NCBI GenBank assembly: GCA_025362675.1
Contig: JANYFN010000036.1
Span: 1 to 32,534 of the forward strand
DNA: 32,534 nucleotides
Direction of reading: 5' to 3'
Source: Limisphaerales bacterium
GTDB taxonomy: Bacteria; Verrucomicrobiota; Verrucomicrobiia; Limisphaerales; UBA11358
Shown piece by piece: positions 26,555 through 32,534 of the stretch. The notes beneath the pieces were generated by a model, which ran no database searches, was not told the DNA's origin, and worked only from the letters and a program-made list of their open reading frames with translations. Both the position numbers and the translations under genes were made by a program. How positions within the stretch are numbered: the stretch's first letter is position 1; each line of letters opens with the position of its first letter.

Positions 26555-28315
26555 TTAGCTGGCTTTGGGTTGAAACGGTTCGGCTTTCATGCCAAGCACG
26601 TATTCAGCTTCTTCGCAGTCGGTGACGTGAACGGAGGCGGAGCTTTCCGTGAGGGTGAGAAATACGCTGACGTCGGCACCGAGGTCGTAGGCGGGGGCTT
26701 CCGGTGGCTCTTCGTGGCCGGCGGCGATGGTGTCATCCTCGTCATCGGGAGTTTCCGGGGGCGGGGCGAAGTCGGCGGGGTTGACGGGGTGGCCGAGCTC
26801 TTGTTGCAGGCGGTAACGGTATTTGCGTTCGAGGTATTGCTTGCGTTCGAGGATGCGGCGTTGGTCATCCTCCCAATCTTCCCGGGCGGAGTCGGCATTA
26901 AATTCCTCGTCTGCTGAGTTATAAATCTCTTCGATGTCGCGTTCATACCATTTCTGGGGGTCTATATCGACGAGGAATGCCCAAGGGTAGCGGGCGGCGG
27001 CGATGGCTCCCCGGAGGCAGTCGAGTATCTCAGGAATGCGGTCTATATCTTCGGGTCGGCAGATGGTGATGAACTGGGTGCCGGCGTGGCGACCCGAGTT
27101 TTCTCTGATGGTGCCCCAGCCTTTGCCGATGAGGGCGTTGAGGCGGCGGTTCACCTCGCGGCCAAACCAGCGGGCCTCGGACTCGCTCATGCCGGTGTCT
27201 TCGCCGTAGTCGCGGGGAAGGGCGAGGTGGTCGTCGTTGATTTCAGTGTATTGATCGCGCTGGCGGAGGCGGAGGGGAGCGAGGGTGCGCGGGGTGTGAG
27301 CGGCGAATTCGTTGGCCCACGGGGTGAACATGGCGTTGAGGGAGGCGAGTTCGGCGGGCACGACGACGGCGAGTTCGAGGGAGACTTCGTGGAGGGAGGG
27401 AGAATCGGCCAGGGGGATGAGGTCAGGCGGTTCTTCGGAGCGGAGTTGGAGGTAGTGCAGGCGCGGCAGGCGCGCGAGTGGTGCGATGGTGGGAAAGTCA
27501 TCGCCGCTAACGGTGAGGTGGGTGAGGTTATTGAGGTGCGCGAGCGGCTCAAAGTCGCTGAAATAGCCGTAGATGACGAGGTTGAGGAGGTTGGCGTAGC
27601 GGGCGACGCCGTCGAGGAGGGCGACGTTGATGAGTTTTAGGAGGCGGAGTTCGGGCATGGCGGGGAGGTCTTGCAAGGAACGGAGCGGGACGTTGAATTG
27701 GTAGCCTTGGTTGATCTCAACGAGGCGCGCGTGGGGCAAGGCCGGGATGGTTTGCAGGGCAAGGATGTTGCCGTAGAAGTAGAGTTCGCGGAGGTGCGAG
27801 AGATTTTCGAGTCCGCGCAGATCCGGCCAGGGCCAACCGAGGAAGAGGCGTATGACCTGGAGGCTGGTGAGTTGGCCGAGCACGCGCAGGTCGCGGGCCT
27901 CGGCATCGCCGATCCAGAGGTTGACGAGGGTGGGATGATGCAGCAGCGGAGACCAGTCTTGGATTTCGGATTTGTTGGTGGTGAATGACTCTAACGGGGG
28001 ACAAAAGCGGAGAAAGGAGAGATCGCGCAACGGTCGGTCGTCCAGGGAGCCGTTGTCAAAGGTTTTCATGGTGGCCAACCGTTCGGCGGTGCGCGCGGCG
28101 TCCGCAGGTGAGAAGTGAGGCTGGTAGGCGGGGTTGAAGGAGCGCTTGCGCTTGGCCTCCACTTCGGCCTCGTAGCTGGCGCGGTAATCTTTATCGCGCC
28201 CGACGCTCCAGAGGCCGAGGGTGATTTCAATGAGGATTTGCGCACCGAACTTTTCTTCGAGGGAGCGGCCGGGATCGCACGCCCAGACTGCAAAATCTTT
28301 TACATCCGGTTTCAT
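26555..28315 (-). CDS. Leucine-rich-repeat protein with acidic C-terminus
   Basis: The 586-residue protein lacks a signal peptide. Residues about 85-320 form a run of irregular leucine-rich repeats (LRDLSFLRF, LVNLWIG, LTSLQVIRLFLGW, LSHLRELYFYG, LRLLKLINV, LNLVIYG, LNNLTHLTVSG, LPRLHYLQLR, SPSLHEVSLEL), some ten units, like the repeat blocks of internalin-type or WGR-type cytoplasmic proteins. Residues 370-470 look globular, then an acid/base-rich helix (ERKQYLERKYRYRLQQELG) and an acidic stretch (PPPETPDDEDDTIAAGHEEPPEAP) follow. Such repeats bind proteins; the partner is unknown. The repeat-rich gap lies behind its stop. Confidence 0.75.
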   Translation of the reverse strand: MKPDVKDFAVWACDPGRSLEEKFGAQILIEITLGLWSVGRDKDYRASYEAEVEAKRKRSFNPAYQPHFSPADAARTAERLATMKTFDNGSLDDRPLRDLSFLRFCPPLESFTTNKSEIQDWSPLLHHPTLVNLWIGDAEARDLRVLGQLTSLQVIRLFLGWPWPDLRGLENLSHLRELYFYGNILALQTIPALPHARLVEINQGYQFNVPLRSLQDLPAMPELRLLKLINVALLDGVARYANLLNLVIYGYFSDFEPLAHLNNLTHLTVSGDDFPTIAPLARLPRLHYLQLRSEEPPDLIPLADSPSLHEVSLELAVVVPAELASLNAMFTPWANEFAAHTPRTLAPLRLRQRDQYTEINDDHLALPRDYGEDTGMSESEARWFGREVNRRLNALIGKGWGTIRENSGRHAGTQFITICRPEDIDRIPEILDCLRGAIAAARYPWAFLVDIDPQKWYERDIEEIYNSADEEFNADSAREDWEDDQRRILERKQYLERKYRYRLQQELGHPVNPADFAPPPETPDDEDDTIAAGHEEPPEAPAYDLGADVSVFLTLTESSASVHVTDCEEAEYVLGMKAEPFQPKAS

Positions 28316-28402
28316 AGGAAGCCAGTCTGCGGGGAATGGGATTGGGCGTCAATAGATGGCAGCTACAAAAGCCAAGTCCGCCCGCCTGACCACTTAATGC
28401 GA

Positions 28403-28432
28403 AACGCCGGAAGAATAAATTCTTCCGGCGTT
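28403..28432 (-). terminator. Hairpin behind the glucan phosphorylase gene
   Basis: AACGCCGGAAGAA and TTCTTCCGGCGTT form a perfect 13-pair stem with a four-base loop (TAAA), 27 bases past the phosphorylase stop. Only three T follow, so termination is probable rather than certain. Confidence 0.7.
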
Positions 28433-28459
28433 CGAGGCTGCCCCGTTTATATCAGGGCC

Positions 28460-30631
28460 TCAAGTGTTGAGATAAAACTTGTTCGTGTATTCCTTCACCA
28501 TGCGGTCGGTGGTGAACTGGCTCACGAGCGTGGCCATGCTGCGGCGCATCCGCTGGAGCCATTCGCGCGGCACGCCGTTCGCATCGCGATTGTAGAACAT
28601 CGGCACGACTTGTTCGGTCAATGTCTTGTAGAGATTTGCGCTGTCCAGGCGATCCTGCTCCTCGATGTTGCTCGGATGGGAATCATCGCCGATGGCAAAG
28701 CCGTTCGTGCCGTCGTAGCCTTCGCGCCACCAGCCATCGAGGATGCTGAAGCCCATGCAGCCGTGGCAACTCGCCTTCATGCCGCTGGTGCCGGAGGCTT
28801 CGAGCGGACGACGCGGGTTGTTCAACCAGATGTCGCAGCCCGCCACCATCTGCCGCGCGACGTGGATGTCGTAATTTTCCAAGAAAATCAAGTTGCCGGT
28901 CAGGTCGCTGAACTTGCTCAAGTGAATGATCTGTTGGATGAAGCGTTTGCCTTCGTCGTCGCGCGGATGCGCTTTGCCGGCGAAGATGAATTGCACCGGA
29001 CGCTGCTTGTCGCGGACGAGTTTCACGATGTTATCGAACTGTTGGAAGATCAGCGGCGCGCGTTTGTAAGTCGCGAAGCGCCGCGCAAAACCGATGGTGA
29101 GCGCGTCGGGATTCAACAGGGAATCAAAGCGAATGAAATCGCCCTGAGTGACCGTGTGGCCTTGCAGGAACAAACGGCGACGGGAAAATTCAATGAGTTC
29201 GCGGCGCAATTTGTAGCGCAGCGCCCACAGTTCCTCGTCGGAAACGAAGGCGGGGTTCAACATCTTTTCCCAAAAGTCAGAATGGTTCACGGCCGAAGCC
29301 CAGTCAGAACCAAATTTCTCGCGGAAGAATTTCGCTTCGCCATTGGTGTTGTCATTGAGCTTGCGCTTCCAGAATTGACGCACAGTGCCTTTCATCCAGC
29401 CGAGCAAATGAATGCCGTTGGTGATGTGGCCGATGGGAACTTGGTCCACCGGGACATTGTAAAGGTGCTGCCACATTTCGCGGCTGATCTGGCCGTGCAA
29501 TTCACTCACACCATTCGCGGCGCGGGAAAGTTTGAGCGCGAGCACCGTCATGCAGAACGGCTCATGGGCATCCGCCGGCTTCACGCGTCCCAACGCGACG
29601 ATGTCCGCAAAGGGCACCTTCAGGCTCGTGAGATAGCGCTGCATCGCATAGCTCATCAAGTCCGGCGTGAAACGATCATGCCCGGCCTCGACCGGCGTAT
29701 GCGTGGTGAAGAGGCACTGCGCTTTCGTGGCGGCCTGCGCTTCGGCAAAGTTTTTGCCCGCCGCCATTTTTTCGCGGATCAATTCCAGCGAGAGAAAAGC
29801 CGCGTGCCCTTCGTTCATGTGGAACGTGGACGGCTCGATCTTCAGCGCGCGGATTAAACGCACGCCCCCGACGCCCAGCAACATTTCCTGCATGATGCGC
29901 GTCGTGCTATCGCCGCCGTAAACGCGCGTGGTCAGATCGCGGAAATGCTGTTCGTTCACCGGTAGATTAGTATCGAGCAGATAAATCGGGACGCGTCCGA
30001 CGTTCACGCGCCAAACCTGATAGCTGACCATGCTCATACCGATTTCCACGGTGAGCACGATGCGTTTGCCCTCGGCGTCCAGCAACGGTTCCACCGGGAC
30101 GTTGTTCGGATCTACCGGGTTATAATATTCCGTCTGCCAGTTGTTGTTATCAATCGCCTGCTGGAAATAACCTTCGCGATAATACAAACCAACGCCCACG
30201 AAGCCGAGGCCGAGATCGCTCGCGGATTTCGCGTGATCGCCGGCGAGAATGCCGAGACCACCCGCCGAGATCGGCAACGATTCATGGAAACCAAATTCAG
30301 CCGAGAAATAGGCGACCGGATTTTTATGCAACTTCGCCGCGTTTAGATGGCACCAGGTTTTATCGTCGGCCAGGTAACTTTTGAAATCTGCGAGCACCGT
30401 GCGCGCCCGCGCTGCAAACTGCACATCCTGTAGGCGCACGCGAAGTTCTTGCGCGGAAACTTCATGCAACACGGCTACGGGATTGTGAAACATGTTCTGC
30501 CAGCCGCGCGGCGACAATTCCTGAAATAAATCCTGCGCATCCTGACTCCAGCACCACCAAAGATTGCGCGAAAGTTGTTTAAGACCGGAGATGATTTCGT
30601 TTAGTTCAGCACCCGTGAGCGGTTTGTTCAT
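28460..30631 (-). CDS. glgP: Alpha-glucan (glycogen) phosphorylase, short GT35 type
   Basis: The 723-residue enzyme cuts glycogen or maltodextrin with phosphate to release glucose 1-phosphate. Residues about 12-100 are the DUF3417-type N-terminus (LSRNLWWCWSQDAQDLFQEL). Then come VAYFSAEFGFHESLPISAGGLGILAGD (106-132), HMNEGHAAF (271-279), TTHTPVEAGHDRF (309-321) and FARRFATYKRAP (515-526). The PLP lysine is K619 in EASGTSGMKA. This is the bacterial/archaeal short form, without the N-terminal allosteric part of animal enzymes. It stands alone, followed by a hairpin. Confidence 0.93.
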   Translation of the reverse strand: MNKPLTGAELNEIISGLKQLSRNLWWCWSQDAQDLFQELSPRGWQNMFHNPVAVLHEVSAQELRVRLQDVQFAARARTVLADFKSYLADDKTWCHLNAAKLHKNPVAYFSAEFGFHESLPISAGGLGILAGDHAKSASDLGLGFVGVGLYYREGYFQQAIDNNNWQTEYYNPVDPNNVPVEPLLDAEGKRIVLTVEIGMSMVSYQVWRVNVGRVPIYLLDTNLPVNEQHFRDLTTRVYGGDSTTRIMQEMLLGVGGVRLIRALKIEPSTFHMNEGHAAFLSLELIREKMAAGKNFAEAQAATKAQCLFTTHTPVEAGHDRFTPDLMSYAMQRYLTSLKVPFADIVALGRVKPADAHEPFCMTVLALKLSRAANGVSELHGQISREMWQHLYNVPVDQVPIGHITNGIHLLGWMKGTVRQFWKRKLNDNTNGEAKFFREKFGSDWASAVNHSDFWEKMLNPAFVSDEELWALRYKLRRELIEFSRRRLFLQGHTVTQGDFIRFDSLLNPDALTIGFARRFATYKRAPLIFQQFDNIVKLVRDKQRPVQFIFAGKAHPRDDEGKRFIQQIIHLSKFSDLTGNLIFLENYDIHVARQMVAGCDIWLNNPRRPLEASGTSGMKASCHGCMGFSILDGWWREGYDGTNGFAIGDDSHPSNIEEQDRLDSANLYKTLTEQVVPMFYNRDANGVPREWLQRMRRSMATLVSQFTTDRMVKEYTNKFYLNT

Positions 30632-30714
30632 GTTTTAGATTTGAGATGACGTAGCTAAAATCGGCGCATTGCCGAGCAAGCTGAAGCTAAAGAGTTGTCG
30701 GCCCCGCGACAAAT

Positions 30715-30747
30715 AAAAAATCCAGCACCGCACAAACATGCGGTGCT
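30715..30747 (-). terminator. Terminator of a truncated gene
   Basis: AGCACCGCA (30724-30732) and TGCGGTGCT (30739-30747) pair perfectly; on the - strand GGATTTTTTATTTG follows. It lies 16 bases after the stop codon of the remnant at 30763-30840. Confidence 0.75.
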
Positions 30748-30762
30748 CGAAAAAGCCGCCGT

Positions 30763-30840
30763 TTACTTCGCCGCGAGCGCGGCCTCAATGGCGGCGCTCA
30801 TTTCCGATGATTCCGGTATATCACCCGACTGCGGGTGCGC
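30763..30840 (-). pseudogene. 3' remnant of a lost gene
   Basis: The last 25 or so codons before a TAA at 30763 read AHPQSGDIPESSEMSAAIEAALAAK, with GC-rich codons and an alanine-rich amphipathic end. A TAG and no ribosome site lie upstream, and a proper terminator follows. The combination suggests the tail of a deleted gene, probably starting to be real near SSEMSAA. The parent gene is unknown. Elsewhere in 30841-31020 I see nothing nameable. Confidence 0.35.
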
Positions 30841-31030
30841 CTACGCCAATAGTTCCCGCCAGAACGTCTCGCCACCCAGACACCAAGTCGTGCGGGAATA
30901 TTCTATCCGTAATTGCCGGGGCAGAATTCCGATTTAAGCCTCAGCTCCCCCCGTTGTCACGACTAGGACTGACCCCTTGTATCTTTAATTGTCCTGCTTG
31001 GCAGACTTGAAAGAGACGGTCAAGCTAGAG

Positions 31031-31060
31031 TCCTCCGCCCGGTTGCAACCGGGCGGAGGA
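31031..31060. repeat. Perfect 30-bp palindrome in the IS110 leader
   Basis: TCCTCCGCCCGGTTG is followed at once by its exact complement CAACCGGGCGGAGGA, 15 pairs with no spacer. No T run follows. It may be the first stem of a structured RNA or a recombination-site feature. Confidence 0.9.
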
Positions 31061-31205
31061 AGGCGCGGGTGAGAACGTTGACCCCTCGCATACGCTTGCG
31101 CGTGATGCGTCGTAAAGCTCGTTCCACCTGTGCCCATTGTCCCAAACTCGAACCGTTGCTTGAGCACGACAACTTAAAAACCATCGTAGCTCGTATCCTA
31201 CAAGT
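31031..31205 (+). ncRNA. Candidate bridge RNA region of the IS110 element
   Basis: IS110-group elements encode a structured bridge RNA in the non-coding stretch ahead of the transposase gene, as is known for IS621. Here the 175 bases before the start hold a 15-pair hairpin (31031-31060) and a second stem (CGCATACGC ... GCGTGATGCG, about 31087-31109). Size and place fit. The target and donor loops could not be assigned, because the element ends are not known. Confidence 0.4.
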
Positions 31206-31209
31206 ATGA
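31105..31209 (+). CDS. Possible small ORF overlapping the transposase start
   Basis: ATG 31105 (or GTG 31069) opens a frame reading MRRKARSTCAHCPKLEPLL..., ending ARILQV, with a CxxC pair. Its TGA overlaps the transposase ATG by four bases (ATGA), the usual sign of coupled translation. It overlaps the candidate bridge RNA, and the two readings compete. I do not recognise the peptide. Confidence 0.3.
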   Translation: MRRKARSTCAHCPKLEPLLEHDNLKTIVARILQV

Positions 31210-32147
31210 GTCAGAACAATATCAACATCCTGTATGTCGGCCTCGACGTTGCCAAGCTCTCTTTGCAACTGCATCTCGCCGGCCATTTCCACCTCCTGAC
31301 CAATGACGCCAAAGGTCATGCTAAACTCCTCAAACATCTGCGTGGTCATGCCGCCGCGCACGTCGTCTGCGAAGCCACCGGCGGTTACGAACAAGCGGTC
31401 GTGCGCGCGTTGCAAACGGCCGGTGTGCCTATCAGTATCGTCGAAGCCGGACGCGTTCGTTACTTCGCCCGTGCCCAAGGCCAGCGCGCCAAAACCGATC
31501 CGATTGACGCCGCCGTGCTGTCCGAATACGGCACGCTCTTCAAGCCAGTCACCACCGCGCCAGCCTCACCCGAACAGCAGCAACTGGCCGAGCTAGCCCA
31601 GCGCCGCCGTCAACTCATCCACCTGCTCGTCAGCGAACGCAATCACGCCGAGCATTACACCGATGCGTTCCGGGTGCGCCAGTCCCGGCAACTCGTCAAA
31701 GCCCTGGAAAAACAAATCACCCAATGTGATGAGACTATCACCACGCTCATCGCCCAGGACACCGAACTGGCGCGCAAAGCCGAACGGCTCAAGGCCATCC
31801 CCGGCGTTGGTCCGGTGGTCGCCGCCACCATGCTCGCCGAGATGCCAGAACTTGGAAAACTCACCACGCAAACCGCCGCCGCCCTCGCGGGCGTAGCGCC
31901 TTACAACCGCGACAGCGGTGGTCAGACGGGCGTCCGGCGCATTAGCGGTGGCCGTGCCGCCGTGCGCTGCGCGCTCTACATGGCGACCTTAAGTGCCGTG
32001 CGCCATGATCGCATCTTAAAAGAGTTTTATCTGCACTTACGCGCCGCCGGAAAGAAACCCCTCGTCGCCATGACCGCCTGTATGCGCAAACTCGTCATCC
32101 TCATGAACCGCCTCCTAAAAAATCCCAACTTCCAACTTGCCAGCTAA
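31206..32147 (+). CDS. IS110-family transposase (DEDD recombinase)
   Basis: The 313-residue protein has both halves of the family. The RuvC-like N-terminal half carries the DEDD set D14 (YVGLDVAK), E56 (CEATGGYE), D98 and D101 (KTDPIDAAVL). The C-terminal Tnp domain has IPGVGPVVAATMLAE, then GVAPYNRDSGGQTGVRRISGGR, where S237 matches the nucleophilic serine of IS621. A helical part lies between (about 125-190). Length is normal and all key residues are intact, so it is probably active. It would recombine DNA with help of a bridge RNA. Confidence 0.95.
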   Translation: MSQNNINILYVGLDVAKLSLQLHLAGHFHLLTNDAKGHAKLLKHLRGHAAAHVVCEATGGYEQAVVRALQTAGVPISIVEAGRVRYFARAQGQRAKTDPIDAAVLSEYGTLFKPVTTAPASPEQQQLAELAQRRRQLIHLLVSERNHAEHYTDAFRVRQSRQLVKALEKQITQCDETITTLIAQDTELARKAERLKAIPGVGPVVAATMLAEMPELGKLTTQTAAALAGVAPYNRDSGGQTGVRRISGGRAAVRCALYMATLSAVRHDRILKEFYLHLRAAGKKPLVAMTACMRKLVILMNRLLKNPNFQLAS

Positions 32148-32233
32148 CACCGTTGCTTTACAAAACCAATTCAAAACACAGCACCATTCTATAAAAAATT
32201 GCTCCTGAATGGTTTTTTAATAACCCCAAACCC

Positions 32234-32534
32234 ATGAAAAATAGCAGACGCCTTCTCATTACGTTGGTATTTTTAATAGCGGTAGTTTTTTTGTCTTTTT
32301 GCTTAAACGGCAGCTTGTTGTCCCGCCGCCAGCCGAGCAAGTCATACCACAGCCAACCGCCACAACCTCGACGAGCCCAATTCAACCGAAATCGGTGGCC
32401 ATATCGCAGCCATCATCTGATATTGTCAAACAAGGGCAGGAGCACATGGAGCAAATAAGGCGGGATTCTCTGGATGAAATAGCCAAATGGAAGTCACCCA
32501 TAATTTATTACGGAAAGGTAGTCGACGAAAATGG
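32234..32534 (+). pseudogene. Frameshifted exported-protein gene, cut by the window end
   Basis: ATG 32234 opens a signal-anchor (MKNSRRLLITLVFLIAVVF). In the same frame it soon turns into non-coding-looking sequence and stops at 32456. One frame over, from about 32290, a convincing protein runs to the window end: PPPAEQVIPQPT, then SDIVKQGQEHMEQIRRDSLDE and IAKWKSPIIYYGKVVDENG. The two join if one T is added to the T7 run at 32286-32292. The latter part resembles exported proteins with a carboxypeptidase-regulatory-like domain (YYGKVVDENG). The gene lies 86 bases behind the IS110 transposase. Confidence 0.7.

Larger units (their letters stand above)
31020..32200 (+). mobile_element. IS110-family insertion element, ends uncertain
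   Basis: The transposase gene with its structured leader and a short AT-rich 3' flank make up the element. IS110 elements have no terminal inverted repeats and often no target duplication, so the ends given are only approximate. It separates a gene remnant from a frameshifted gene. Confidence 0.65.

Noticed and set aside
28115-29857. Long + strand open frame opposite the glucan phosphorylase gene
   Set aside because: Shadow of glgP, whose motifs and PLP lysine are unambiguous on the - strand.

Overview
The window looks like a chromosomal segment of a member of the Verrucomicrobiota, probably close to the Pedosphaera/Limisphaera side of the phylum. I infer this from the moderately high GC, from secreted proteins of types I associate with that phylum (an FG-GAP protein, a short beta-helix-type protein ending in a YRIGVQ tail, and a secreted protein with a '[13 protein letters not shown]' motif), and from the many palindromic intergenic repeats. 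No rRNA or tRNA gene was seen. The taxonomic call is inference.

Layout. 1-7.0 kb, mostly + strand: a Bax-inhibitor-1-like membrane protein, a MoaD/ThiS-type sulfur carrier with a NIL-domain partner, an RluA-type pseudouridine synthase, a secreted thioredoxin-fold protein (- strand), ribosomal protein S21 with a clear terminator, a TIM-barrel epimerase/isomerase, and a large FG-GAP protein. 7.0-10.1 kb: accessory stretch with a 12-copy 21-bp tandem array, an unknown protein, palindromic repeats and two Verrucomicrobia-type secreted proteins. 10.1-14.5 kb, - strand: an IMP dehydrogenase, then a restriction-modification pair whose endonuclease matches the AvaI/BsoBI family. 14.6-18.4 kb, - strand: a metal-uptake cluster (permease, metal-binding protein, porin, small His/Cys peptide) with no ATPase gene. 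18.5-22.7 kb, - strand: a UDP-glucose 4-epimerase fused to a response-regulator receiver domain, a small membrane protein, an MnmC-like methyltransferase carrying an in-frame palindromic repeat, and a class V aminotransferase. 22.9-24.2 kb: NADP isocitrate dehydrogenase, divergent from the aminotransferase, with a perfect CRP-type palindrome between them. 24.3-28.3 kb, - strand: an SseB-domain protein with an unknown helical partner, a repeat-rich gap, and a leucine-rich-repeat protein. 28.4-30.6 kb: alpha-glucan phosphorylase. 30.7-32.5 kb: a gene remnant, an IS110-family element with a structured leader that may encode a bridge RNA, and a frameshifted secreted-protein gene running off the end.

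How the parts work together. The metal cluster reads as outer-membrane entry, periplasmic capture and inner-membrane transport, but the energising subunit must come from elsewhere. The MTase and endonuclease form one transcription unit, two bases apart. The SseB-domain protein and its helical neighbour are five bases apart and probably co-expressed.

The most unusual items are the GalE-receiver fusion, the 90-bp palindromic element translated inside the methyltransferase gene, the two unrelated 21-bp-period arrays, and the T7-tract frameshift. No obvious complete new defence or signalling system was identified beyond these. All calls come from reading motifs by eye; no database search was run.
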